Shown here in pieces: positions 29,901 to 41,509 of a stretch of DNA of 64,000 nucleotides. Below the pieces are notes generated by a model. That model searched no databases. It worked only from the letters and a program-made list of their open reading frames with translations, and was not told where the DNA came from. The stretch spans positions 2,912,001 through 2,976,000 of the forward strand of contig JBBPUQ010000010.1 in assembly GCA_038501195.1 (NCBI GenBank), read 5' to 3'. Position numbers and translations under genes: made by a program. Each line of letters starts with the position of its first letter. The first letter of the stretch is position 1. Origin of the DNA: Nemania diffusa. Its lineage: Eukaryota > Ascomycota > Sordariomycetes > Xylariales > Xylariaceae.

Positions 29901-31168
29901 GTTAAAAAAACTTTGTTTTAATATAAAAATATATATTAATTTTATAATATAGTAGCTATAAATTTATAAATATAATTATTAAAAACTAATATATAATTAT
30001 TAATTAATATTAATAAAAAAGCTTTATATATATAATATATATAAAAAGTTCTACTTTATATTATTTATATATATTATTAAACTTAAATTAAATAAGTTTT
30101 ATATTATAACTATTTTTAATATATAATTATAAATTAATAACATTTAATAATTAAAATTGTTTAAATAAACTAGTATAAAAATATAATATATATTAATAAC
30201 TAAACTAATTTAAATATAATTTAAAAAACTTTAAATAAATAAAATATTATTTAAAGTTAATATTTTTACAATAAATATAACATTTAAGTTATTTAATATA
30301 ACAAATTAAAAACTAGCTTTTATTTTTTTATTAAATAAATAGTTGTTTTATATATTAAATCAAAATAAATAAAATTTTATATTTATATATATTTTTTTTA
30401 AATAGCAAATAAAATTAAATATATAAATAAAACTGTTTTATAGCTATTTTTGCTATAATATATTTTTATTAATTTAATATTTTTTTAATTTTTTAAACAG
30501 TTTTTAATATTATTTATTTTTGTTTTTATTAAATTTTTAATAAAAAAAAAAGCGATTTATTTATTAAACATATATAAAACTTAACAATTTTACTATTTAA
30601 TAAACTATTAGCTTTTTTATAACTGTAGTTATAATATTATATATTATATATATTAATTAATAGTTATTTTTAATATTTTTTTAAAATAGCTATTTTTTTT
30701 GCTAAAAAATTATATTAATATTTTTAAAAACTTTTTAATTAAAATTTTATTTTGTAATTATAAAATTTATATATATATTACTATTTAAAAATTTTTTATT
30801 ACTAGTTTTAAATTTTTTCTGCTTTTAAAAAAGCTTGTAAAAAAATATAATATATAAACTTTTAATATAAGCAAATAAAAAAACTAAATAAAAAATATCA
30901 AATAAAACAGTAACTATATAAAATAACTAAAAAATATATAAAAAAAAACAAGTAAATATAAAATAATTAAATATATATATATAATAATTATAATGTTTTA
31001 TAAATATATTATATAATAAAATCAGTTAAAAAATAAAAAAATTAAAATAAACTTAAAATTGTAACAATATTAGTTATATAATAATATAAATATAAGTTAT
31101 AATTATTACTTATATATATATAATATACTGTTTAAATTTAATATAAAAATTTAAAAACAATAATATAT

Positions 31169-31267
31169 AAAAGTTTATAAAAGTTTAAAGTTTGTAAAAG
31201 TTTGTAAAAGTTTATAAAAATTTGTAAAAGTTTGTAAAAGTTCACAGTTTACAAAAGTTTATAAAAA
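31169..31267. repeat. Short tandem repeat, aaaagtttgta/aaaagtttata units of 10-11 bp
   Basis: About nine units of an aaaagttt(g/a)ta motif in close succession within the AT block. Variation between units is mainly A/G. Confidence 0.7.
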
Positions 31268-34200
31268 GCTTTTAATATAAAATAAATATAAAAGTAAAAA
31301 AATAATATATATAATTAAAAATATATATTTAAATAAATTATATTTAACAAAAAAAAAAACTTATAGTAATTTTTAAGTTTTTAAAATAATATTTAAATAT
31401 AAATAAATATAAAGTTTATTAAAAAAAGTTTATTTAATTTAATTTATATATATTTTTAATACTAAACTTATTTAAAACTAATTTAAATTAATAAATTAAA
31501 TAAATAAAAAAAAACTTTAAATCTTTATTTTTAATTTAACTTAATTTTTTAAATTTATTTTTTTTAATTTATATTATTTTTATAAACTTAAATATAAATA
31601 TTATTTATAGTAAATTATATTAAAAAATAGTTTTATAAAACTAAAAAAATGTTATATTTAAAATAAAAAGTTTATAATAATATAAAAATTAACAAATATT
31701 ATAATAAATAATTTTTTTATTTTTTATACTTTTTTATTACTTTTTATATTTATTTTATTTAAAATTTAAATATATATATAAACTTTATTTAATTTATAAA
31801 TATTATTTTTTTTATAAATAATAATTTAAATAATTTAGTTTAAAAAATTATTATTTAATATTTTATAATAAAATAAAATTACTGCTTTATAATTATAAAA
31901 TAAATTTTTGTTTTAATATATTATAATAACAATTATTTATTTTAACTAAAACTTTTTTTTTATTTAATAAAAAAACTTATATATTAATAAATAAATAAAA
32001 CTATAAATATATTTTTTGTTTAATATAAACTTATTTTATAAATAAATATATATATAAATATTTAATATATTTTTTAATAAAATTAACTTTTATATTATTT
32101 ACTTTTAAAGAACTAATTAAAACATTTATATATATATATATAATTTATAATATAAAAATAACTAGTTAATAATATAAATTTTAAATTTAAATTTTTTATT
32201 TATAACTTATATTTTATAACTTTATTAAAAATAATATTGTTTTTTTTAAAATGTTTTTTATTAATTTAAAGTTTTATTAAATTTAAATTAAAAAATAATA
32301 TATATAAAAAAATTTTAGTTAAATTGAAATTACTACAAAACTTAAAAAATTATTTAGTTAATATATTAATATATAAATATTATAACATTATTTAATAAAT
32401 TAAAACTTTATAAAATATAAATATAATTTTAATATTACTAAAACTAAAATTAAAAAATATTAAAATATTAACTTAAAAATATAGTAAATTAAAACATTTG
32501 TTATAATAATAAAAAAAAATTTATAGCTATTATTTTATAATTTAAAAAAACTATTAAATAGCTAAAAAAAAAATTAATATATACTAATATATAATAACAA
32601 TTTTGTTTTAGTAATAAAATTTTAGTTTTAAAAAAAAAAATTTTTTAATAAAAAAATTTTGAAAATTTTATACTTTATAAATATAAATATAAATTTAACA
32701 ACTTTAATAAAACTTTGATTTAATTATAATATAAAATATTATATATATAATAAAAACAATAAATAAATTTTATAAATTATAATTAAGTATTAACTAAATA
32801 ATTAAAAATAAATTATATTAAAAATATTAAATATAAACTAAAAAATATTTTATTTATATATTTAATAAAATATAATATTAAAGTTTAATTAAAATAAACT
32901 AAAAATAATATATTTTTAAAAATAGCTAAATATAATTATTTAGTAAAAAAAAATCTAATAATTTTAATAAATAAAATTTTTTATATTAAAAGTTAACTTT
33001 ATATAAAATTTTAATAAATATTTAAAACTTTAAAAATTTAGTTTTAAAATTTATATTTATATTAATATATATTTATACTATATTATTTTTTATAATATAA
33101 ACTAATTAATTAATATATTTTTAATTATATTATAAAATTATTTTTAAATTATAAATTATTTTAAATTTTAACTTTAATTTATATATAATAATTATAAATT
33201 AGAAATATTTTTTTAAATATTAATATAATATTATTTTGTTAATATTACTAAATTAATAATAATATTTTAAAACTTAAATATTAAAAAGTTTATTATTTAT
33301 TTTTAAAACTATTGTTTTATTAATTTATATTTATAAAAAAATAATAAAAATAATTAAAAAATTAAATAATAATAACAATATATATAAAACAAAGTTAATA
33401 ATTATTAAATTATAAAAAACTTTTTGTTATAAATAAAATTAAAAATTAAAAAAAAATATTAATATTACTTTTATTAATTAAATAAATAAACTTATATTAA
33501 TAAATTAATTATAATAAAACTATTTAATTATTATAAATTAACAAACTAAGTTGTTATTTATATAATATATAATTTTATAATTTATTAAAAAATTTATTAA
33601 TTTATTTATATTTAAAATATTTATAAAATATAATTTTAATTAAATAAAAATTATATTGTTTATAAAAATATTATTTATTTATAGCTTAATTTCAAAAAAA
33701 ATAATATAATTAATAATTAAATTATTTATATAAATAGCAATTTATAAATTTATAATATTTTAAACAAAATAAAAAAGCTTTTTTTTTAATTTAATTTTAA
33801 AAACTTTTTAACATTTAATATTTAATAAATTTATTAAAATTAACTAAATTAAAATTTATTAATAACTATTTAAACTAATTTTAAATAGTTATATTTATAA
33901 TTATATTTTGTTTTATAATAATATTTAATAATATATATAAAAAAATATTAATAATTAATTTTATTATATAATATTTTTTTAAAAAATAAATTAAAATAAT
34001 ATTACTAAATTTTTTAAAACTAATATTATAATATTACAAACATAATATTAAAAAAGCAACTATTAAACTAATATAAGTTTAATTAATATAACTACTTTTT
34101 TTTTATAAAATTTTAATATAATAAAAATAAAAAAAAAAAAAGCAAAAAAATTGTTAAAAATTATAATTAATATTTTTATAAGTTAAATTTATATTATAAT

Positions 34201-34275
34201 ATAACTTTATAAATATAGTAGCTTTAAAAAGCATTAAAAAATAAAAAAAGCAACTAAAAAAAGCAAATTATATTA

Positions 34276-36524
34276 GAACGTATATATGTACAATTAACTA
34301 GCGGATTGGCAGAAAACCGCTTACTGCCGACCGTCCTCGAAGTGATACATCAAAAGATGACGGTCGTGGAGGCAACCGGAAACGACAGGCAACTGGAGGC
34401 GAGAAGCCAACCCTAGAACGTCAGGTCATATTAAATAAGCTGCAGCCCTATATCAGCTGTCAGCAGCAAGGACCTTTTAGGACCCTTTTTTTTTGGAGTA
34501 ACTTTTTTAAATATGAACATCATTCTATGTTCTTGGTAAAATATCTCCGTACCTCTAGTAAGTACCCACGGACACCAGCGAGCCAAATATCAATAACGTC
34601 ACTGCATCATGACCTATGAGGTTAGGCATTAGGAGTAGGCCGAGTCACTGATGTCGATGCTGCGTTTTTTTTGAAGGTCATCACGACGCACTCTAAGGGG
34701 GTCAAGCTCAGTATGCTGCCCGTTTCCTACTACTGCATATAAGACTTATTAGCCTAACGCAACCGTGAATTTCGAGGCTTGTAAGCTTACCATTAAGAAC
34801 CTCAGCATCGTCAAGTTCGTTCCAAACAAATCTAACACCTGACTCGCTTAGGGAGAGTCCCGCTTAGGAGTCGAGAGGTTCAAAGCAGAATGGGCACATG
34901 TGTCACGTCAGAAACGATCGTAACAGCTGCCTCGTCGCCTGACGGATCACCGGGTCCTATTCGAAATGGAATTGCTGCCGGACGCAATAAATGGGCCTTG
35001 CACACATTGCTACGGCATGACCATTTGCGCCGGGCTATTGCTCCTGGACTCGTAATATCTCATTCTCGCCCTGAGCACGGAGTGTAGGGCTAATATGAGC
35101 AGACTGTGCATAATTATGGCATAGGAACCAAGCAGCCGGAAGGAAAGGTTCATGATATTTATCTATTTTGTTCTAGCTTGTCCACTCCAATTAACAAATG
35201 CTTATGTTCTTCTTCTCTCATGTGTTGGTTGAGACTAGGGATTGTAGTTTAATTGCGCGATGGGAGCTATAAATATCGACTAAGATAAAGGCGTTGCTGT
35301 AAAAAAAGGTTCACATAGCATTGGAATCATAATCCGGTTGAATCGTCTTATTCAAGGTGCAAATACTATGATACTATCTTATTAAGTATCGTTTCAGTTT
35401 CAGTGTTAACAACGTGGCATTTAGCAGTACTTCTATTTAAGCAGTATATGCCCATAGCTAGGCAGAATTAAAAGTCACTTCACTAACAATTGCACGCCAA
35501 GCTTACACGTTAAAATGTTAGTAGGGGTTGTGTGGATACTAGTCGGAGGTTGCAAGGGGGTTGAAGCCGAAACGGCACTTAGATAGTATAATATGCACGA
35601 AGATATTATGCTACATGTTAATTTTAAAAAGGAATGGTATAGTTTTTTGTTAGAAATAGCGCGGATGCAAGTTCATTACTATTTGTAACAGTTTTTAGCA
35701 TGGTTTACAGTACTTCCGCGGCTGCTAACTGTGTTCTATGTCTGCGCTGCTAACTAGGGTAGGCCTGCGATCGCCCAAGTTCACCGGGGCTTGAAGCTAG
35801 GTAATTAGCAATAAAAGTACCAGTTCATTCTTAGTATCTTCAATTTTGTCGCGATGAATCAAGTTAATATTTTGACAAAGTTCTTTATTTGGGTTACAGC
35901 TTAAAAAGTTAGTCTTTATTCCGTTAAAACTAGGGCATTCAAATAGCAACGGATTCCGGAGGGCCAAATAATGGCTCTCCTGCCGAAACGGGGTTGAATA
36001 AACATGGATCATCCCATATCTAGACTAGGCTCTGAATCCTATAGAATGGTGTAGTATTTTGGCAATTTCACAACACAGTCAAACAGTAACCGCGCAATAA
36101 CTCTAGTTCAGACGATGTTGCGAACAAATACTAGGCGCGTCGCATCTCTAGTGTACATACAGTAGAGTGTGCTGGACGCTTTGATATTCCAAATTTTATA
36201 TGTTATCAGACTCCAATTAGGCACGGTCGAAGTTGAATAATCCATTCTAGGTCAGGAAGGCGACTGCTCGGTTTAGCACAGTGAGAACATCTGATCCTGC
36301 TGACGATGGGGTCTAAAGAAGAGCGTCAGCCGCATCCAGTTTAAGTGAACTCTGGCCCTGCATGATGATGCTGGCGTCAGTCGCGGGCGAAAAGGCGTTC
36401 AATATTGGTCCTAGTTGATGAAACCACACAATTAAGGCTCTTATTGTCCTTCCTAAAACGTTCAAATCCTTTAGTCAGATTGCAACATATGGTTTATTCT
36501 TGTTGTTGTTCTGCGCCACAAAAG
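34276..36524. other. Gene-poor stretch beyond the AT block
   Basis: Normal base composition starts abruptly at about 34276. I find no convincing gene. Open frames of 65-71 codons (34890-35087 on plus, 35797-36012 on minus) show no recognisable motif and no splice-supported continuation. The stretch probably holds decayed mobile-element sequence. Confidence 0.5.
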
Positions 36525-36532
36525 TATATATA
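36525..36532 (+). promoter_or_regulatory. Candidate TATA box of the secreted cysteine-rich gene
   Basis: TATATATA lies about 117 bases before the ATG at 36649, in otherwise mixed sequence, followed by a pyrimidine-rich leader. The position fits a TATA box with a leader of roughly 80-90 bases. Confidence 0.45.
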
Positions 36533-36648
36533 GCACTGTCCCATCTTCGAACTATTCTCAACCTCTATTGCCGTTACTTGCAACGCAATTCTCAATTGAC
36601 TATCACCTTTTCACTCTTACGCCAGTACCATACTGCATTTCCACCACG

Positions 36649-37482
36649 ATGCGTTCTGCTACTTACCTCCCTCTTCTTGCTGCTGCGGCGTCTGCCTGCT
36701 CTATAACCAGCAACGTGAAAGTCACCTTTTACGGAGTCCCGGACAACGACCCGGCCGGATCGGATGCTATTGCGTATAGCTGCAGTTCTCGTGGTGCCCA
36801 CGCGGGCGGTACAGGCACATACAGTGACCCCCTCACCGTCGCGTCTAAGCAAGGCGGCTCGTACGCGGTGTGCGAGATCGTCTATATGCCATACTTGAAG
36901 AAGTATGTCCGCAATGAGGACATTTGTGCAGGGTGCAGTGAGTATCTTTCCTTTAAGTCCAATCCCGATAGCTGGGGAAACCAAAGGAGAACAGAATCGC
37001 TAACTGATTGGTATCGTTATAAGCTTCCTCCACTTGGCTTGATGTGTTTACGGGCAATTCGGCAAACGGCGGAAGTACACAGATCAGCTGTGAAGACAAG
37101 CTCACGCCTGATGCTGCACAAAGCGTCATCAGAAGTCCGGCCACCAACCTCGCGGTTGACAGTAAGCCATAACACCTTTTTCACCACTTAAACAATATCT
37201 TTCTAATGATCTAATCTGTCCTGTAGCCACGCCTCTCTTCAGTTCTGGCACCTGCAACACCGGACACGTCTATGCCAGCAACGCCCCATCCAGCTACTGC
37301 AGTGGCTCTGGAACTCCTACATGCCAGACAGGCTGCTCCTGGGCTGGCCATTGCATAGGTATGCCACACCGCCTCAAAAACGCGACCGATAGCTAACTTT
37401 TATTCAAGGTTGCGCATGCACTACCTACGATGACTGCTCAGATGACTATATTTGCACGAACGGCGCTTGTGCCAACCCCTAA
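36649..37482 (+). CDS. Secreted cysteine-rich protein (DPBB/expansin-like N-terminal part), 4 exons
   Basis: Exons 36649-36937, 37024-37161, 37227-37358 and 37409-37482 encode 210 residues. All three introns (86, 65 and 50 bp) are phase 1 with GT..AG ends. Residues 1-17 are a signal peptide (MRSATYLPLLAAAASAC). The N-terminal part has the KVTFYGVPDNDPAG start, GGTGTYSDP, CEIVYMPYLKKYVR and LDVFTGNSANGG blocks of a widespread family of fungal secreted proteins whose fold I infer to be a double-psi beta-barrel like that of RlpA and expansins. The last 65 residues are a compact cysteine-rich module ending CTNGACANP. The protein probably acts outside the cell on wall polymers or as an effector; no enzyme activity can be claimed. 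It is the first intact gene next to the AT block. Family assignment is from memory of conserved blocks; the exon structure is well supported by continuous homology across the splices. Confidence 0.85.
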
Positions 37483-37940
37483 GCATTGATCTCTTTAGAT
37501 CTACGACTTGCAACGACGCTTCAGGCAAGGGAACTGGAGATTATGTGTAGTTTCGTGGTTATGGTAGAAAATGATAGGCTTAGTATGATTAAAGTATGCG
37601 ACTAAGAATGTGTATAATGACGCTATATCGCACTCTATCACACTTTCATCGTCGTTGAACGTGAATCCTGAGCCAATTATTCTTGCAATATTGAACACTC
37701 GGTACGAAAGTGTCTACTGACTCATCTTGGCGGTGCGGCGGTCCCGCCCCTCTTCGTAGCCGCCGGGCCTCCGTTTTGCTAACGGCGTATTGACTCCACC
37801 GGCGCACCGTTTTGATGGAACCGGATACGTCGGGCGCCCGGAATATGCTACTCCTCCTGCTCCGAACCATGCCGCTTCTACTCACGCCACACCCCTTCCC
37901 CCCCTTTGTACAACATCCTGGACTCGCCGGCTGATACTAC

Positions 37941-38706
37941 AATCGTGGCGCCCGGGGCCCGGGAGCTGGGAAGACATTCGCAGAGAAGCCGTTACTACGT
38001 GTGAAATGTGGTGATGTTGGAACTACGGCTGAAGTTGTCGAGAAAAGCTACAGTCATTGTTTCACTTCGGAAAAATCTGGGCGGTGGTGTGTCTTCCAGT
38101 CCAAAATAGAACTCCAAAGTGCAAATATTTCAAAGTGGTCATCCTAGATGAAGCCGACGTGTTCTTGGATATGAAAGACCTTAACTGGAATACTCTGGTT
38201 TCTGTGTTCCTTCGCGAGCTTGAATACGACGATGGGATCCTGATATTGACGTCCATTCATGTGGTACATTAGATGAAGTATTCAAGTCCCACATCCAATT
38301 ATCCCTTCTCTATGAGAACCTTGGACTTAGCCAACGACGAAAGATCTGGCGCAACTTTATTAACCGTATCAAATCACTAGACTCGGCCATCGACTTCGAG
38401 GATATCATTGATCCCCTTTTCGATCTCAGCAAGATCGAAATGAACGGGCGTGAGATTGGAAATGCCATCACTACGGTAAGACAACTAGCCTAGTATAAGA
38501 CGCAAGCGTTGAGTTATACGCACCTTGCTCATGTGCTACAAGTAAATAGGAAATTCGGCAAGTATCTCGGCGACCCAAGGGACGGGATGATAGAAGATGA
38601 GGTTAAACGCGAGAGCGTAATCAGGTTAACTTTCAAAAGTGCCCAAAATCAACCGCAAGAATCACCATTCCAGAATCTTCAGCAAGAGGCCGCAGAGAAC
38701 AAGTAA
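37941..38706 (+). pseudogene. Broken AAA+ ATPase (fungal BCS1/CDC48-like AAA family), C-terminal half
   Basis: Three reading frames together give the ATPase core found C-terminally in many large fungal AAA+ proteins. A Walker A motif GPGAGKT (37956-37976) is followed by a CGDVGTTAEVVEK block. Walker B LDEADVFL (from about 38141) and LVSVFLRELEYDDGILILT follow in a second frame. In a third frame come a KSHIQLSLLYENL-like segment (sensor and arginine-finger region), RRKIWRNF, and the lid segment NGREIGNAITT. A TAG interrupts the third frame shortly before SYTHLAHVLQV, where relatives have a Gln-rich stretch, so CAG to TAG is the likely change. At least two frameshifts and one stop make it a pseudogene. 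One Pro of the usual GPPG(T/A)GKT is missing. The N-terminal half of the family is not visible upstream. Confidence 0.85.
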
Positions 38707-39714
38707 TATAATCAACTAATAATAGTCACTAGCAGAAAATGACTTCAAGAATAATTTCCACATGAAGATATATATGTATAAATCTTTTGTCATTTAATTA
38801 ATCAAAGCTCTTTTAGCAGTAACTGTGACCGTTTTTCTAACTAAAATTCAATCTGACCTGGTAACATAATGCTTGTTCTGATCATTTATCACAATAACCT
38901 TACTTCCTCTAATGTGACCCTGCGTATCCCTTAATCCGAGACAAAACTGATGATGTCGATATTTATATGTCATTCGTTTTTTTTATTTTTAATTAAAAGT
39001 GGGTTTGAAAACAAAGATACGACTTCCCCTCGTCACGGAAATTTCTCATTTTTCGCATCCGCGAATGGTAAGGTAAATTGTTAATATATATGACACGTAC
39101 CTTAAGTGTTTACAGTCACTTGTGTATGTAACCGCAACAGCATCCCTAATATATAACTGCCTAAGAAGTATAATTCTACCTAAAAATCTATAGAAACAGC
39201 GACCGAGATGAATGATAGTATACATACTATTAGAGTTCAAGAAGAAGAAGGAGATTTGAGATCGCCTTTCTAATGATATTTTTAAATTCTGTTATAGAAT
39301 GACAAAACGCCTGCGGTATCGTACCGGTTAACAAGGCGGTCGACAGCCTATTTGAAAAATGAAGAAGTGCTATTCCAAGTGTTGCTATAAACTGAGAGAA
39401 AAGGCCAATCTCTTAATGTTGCGTACAATATATACCGTTAATACTGCCAGGAGTATTAACGGCGTCATTTTTCCTCCGTCACACTTAACAATCCCTTACC
39501 CAATTACTTAGGTGCTCGTAGCTTGTATCATGGAAACTTATAGTAGTAGCCATAGTGCCCCCCTATAGAAACCATCAACGTAACCGGTGTATATGTTGCT
39601 GCGTGACGGCATTTTTGGAGGTGGCGCTGAAGGTCGAGGCTGTGATGTTTGCTTATTAAGGAGCTATTAAACTCGACTTTACAATCAAGACAGTTGATAG
39701 TATCTATTAGATAC
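38707..39714. other. Intergenic, no gene recognised
   Basis: Moderately AT-rich sequence after the AAA+ remnant. It contains an 11-bp-arm hairpin (39435-39462) and, near 39365, a segment (aagtgctattccaagtgttg) that recurs with changes near 48757 (aagttctattccaagtgctg), so it probably contains retroelement debris. No coding homology was seen. Confidence 0.45.
39435..39462. repeat. Perfect inverted repeat, 11-bp arms, 6-base loop
   Basis: ccgttaatact and agtattaacgg are exact reverse complements around gccagg. Function unknown; it may be part of a decayed transposon. Confidence 0.8.
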
Positions 39715-39993
39715 TGAGACGGTGTGGGCGGCACGATCACATGGGGGATAGGTTGATTAGGTCATCAAGGCCTAGTTTTTCTTTTTTTCTATTTAAGTTG
39801 GTTAGCCGAAGCTAGTACTTCTCTTACACAGGCACGCCTTTCACAGCAGCCCCTTCGTGGCCCTGCTACACCAAAATATACTATTACGTTACCAGAATAC
39901 TTGTTTCTATGCCCTCAAATCTCTAGAAGTGATTATGATAGCCGTGGTCAGTCCTCTAAAGTGCGTAGTGTGTGTATTGCACGCTTCGTTTCA
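39715..39993 (+). mobile_element. Solo-LTR-like element, copy A (279 bp)
   Basis: It begins TGAGACGG and ends CGTTTCA, so it has the TG..CA ends of an LTR, and it is flanked by atac on both sides (39711-39714 and 39994-39997). It shares several blocks with the elements at 50387, 50825 and 63443, including a tcaaatctctagaagtgat block and an agtcctctaaagtgcg block near the 3' end. No internal retrotransposon coding region is attached, so it is best read as a solo LTR or a non-autonomous LTR element. Confidence 0.75.
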
Positions 39994-41026
39994 ATACACA
40001 TGACGAAGACCTAGTATAGAAACCTCTAGGACTATAGGTCCTTTTCAGCATAACCAAATGTGTGATATGACTTTTTAATGCCGCATACAACGATAATGGT
40101 TAGGTTGAATACCCCCCTGTTGAAAACGAGAGTAAATAGATGTATACTCTGAACTTCGGCAAGTTCATCGGTTAGTTTTGGACATTTACCTCCTTAAAAT
40201 CAGAGGATATCATGAACCCCGGGCAGAACCGGATAGTAATACTTACTCCAGCTAACAAGGATTTCATGCCCGCATAGGCGGGGTTCTGGCCGGGGTTGCA
40301 CTTGTGTACATATGTATGTAGTGTAGATCTCCGTCTTAAGGAACCATCCGCTCCCTTGCTCAACCCGATGGAGCCGGATACCGGAAATTGGAGTGTACCC
40401 ATTTTCCATATCGGGACATCTTAGTGGAACAGCCGGGATACGGTACATGGTTTCTCGCCCAATCAGAGCAACCAATTCATTGGAATAGATACTCCTGATC
40501 GTAGTCCTTATTTTAATGTTCACTTTACTATCCCTGAGTCTGCCCTGAGAACGCACGCATAACTTTGTTGGGGATTGAAACTGTGGCAAGAGCTTCGAGC
40601 TAGGTTCAATTCAGCTAGGTAATTGTTCTCTGTGATAGCCTAGCCAGGATCAATGAGGCTAATTTGCACCTGAAGATCCTACGCTATCACGATCTATAGA
40701 ATTTCATTCTGTTGGTTTCTCCTGTGCATCGCTAAGATAGCTCTAACCCTTGTGCCATGGTTTCTAAGAACTCATCGGGCTCCATAAGTTGGGTATCCCA
40801 TTCCTCGCAGATAACACCCTTGGCAGACTAGGCCGTGTGTCAGGAACATAGAGACTAAAGTATATACGAAGGATTCGCCTCAGGGGCTTTTGGTATAGAT
40901 ATAAGGTCGTTAATCTGCTCTCTTTTACCGAGTATAGAAATTTCTATCTTAAAGCCGTCTATCTTTCATCGCCACTATTTCGGAATACTCTTCACTCAAG
41001 CTAATCTACCACAAAAGACCGGAATC
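39994..41026. other. Intergenic, no gene recognised
   Basis: A minus-strand open frame of 129 codons (40200-40589) overlaps another of 76 codons, but neither shows a motif I recognise and no homologous continuation is seen. The last 130 bases are pyrimidine-rich leader and promoter sequence of the secreted protein gene at 41027. Confidence 0.4.
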
Positions 41027-41509
41027 ATGCACGGCATCAAGGTCTTCCTCTCCTTGACCTCTCTTGCGGTTGGGTCTTTGGCCCAAAACCAGACCTTCTC
41101 TTCTGATGCCTCCTGTCCTAGTTCTTTATCTGCCCTGGCGGCAGCTGCTCCCACATTCCCTGCATTCCTGATACCGCTTCTCCCAGGCCCAGATGGTATT
41201 TTGAAAGATCCCTGGGCGTATGCGAGCAGTCTATGCCAAGTCGCTAGCGAACTGCCTGCCTCACAGCTCGGCGAATTCGGAGTGTTCGGCGGGGAGCTCC
41301 TCAGCTTTGCCTCCGCCGAGCTGTCGAGCTATGACGCCCTCGTCACTAAGTGCTTTGCTACGGGAGCCGATGCTGCCGCCGCGACTAGCTATATCCACTC
41401 CATCGTCGCTCAGACGGCCCCGCTCTGCCAACAGACTAGCACCCCCAGTGCAGGGAGCGCACCGTCCAATGGGTCCGCCACGATCACGTCAGCTCCATCG
41501 TCCCGATAG
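41027..41509 (+). CDS. Small secreted Ser/Thr-rich protein with four cysteines
   Basis: A single exon encodes 160 residues. Residues 1-19 (MHGIKVFLSLTSLAVGSLA) are a clear signal peptide. The mature part carries four cysteines (ASCP, SLCQ, TKCF, PLCQ), probably two disulfides, spread over an alanine-rich helical region. The tail (about 139-160) is Ser/Thr/Pro/Gly-rich, a typical O-glycosylated linker. The ATG sits in a good context (atcATGc). I do not recognise a named family; it resembles small secreted or GPI-anchored surface proteins of fungi. Right after the stop, another frame reads a hydrophobic stretch (PTGLL..AGLLASITLW), so a GPI-anchor tail may have been cut off by a frameshift; that part is inference. 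Confidence 0.65.
   Translation: MHGIKVFLSLTSLAVGSLAQNQTFSSDASCPSSLSALAAAAPTFPAFLIPLLPGPDGILKDPWAYASSLCQVASELPASQLGEFGVFGGELLSFASAELSSYDALVTKCFATGADAAAATSYIHSIVAQTAPLCQQTSTPSAGSAPSNGSATITSAPSSR

Larger units (their letters stand above)
1..34275. repeat. AT-rich, gene-free block (RIP-like AT isochore)
   Basis: The whole stretch is almost pure A and T. In bases 181-480 and 30001-30300 I count 54 G or C in 600 bases. No open frame exceeds about 85 codons, and the two longest are low-complexity. No tRNA, rRNA, telomere repeat or conserved protein is visible. Repeat copies inside differ only by transitions, as expected from C-to-T mutation on both strands of repeated DNA (repeat-induced point mutation, RIP, or a similar process). 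It is probably ancient transposon-derived heterochromatin. A centromere or subtelomere is possible, since the block extends beyond the left edge, but nothing in the sequence decides between them. Confidence 0.9.

Noticed and set aside
1..34275. Mitochondrial or apicoplast-like DNA
   Set aside because: No rRNA, tRNA or respiratory-chain genes, and the block is continuous with nuclear genes at 34276.
34890..35087. 65-codon plus-strand frame
   Set aside because: No signal peptide, motif or splice-linked continuation; other frames here are equally unconvincing.
36592..36984. 130-codon minus-strand frame
   Set aside because: Antisense of the first exon of the secreted cysteine-rich gene, whose homology and splices are clear on plus.
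40200..40589. 129-codon minus-strand frame and its overlapping neighbour
   Set aside because: No recognisable motif; overlapping frames of similar length and no promoter-like leader.
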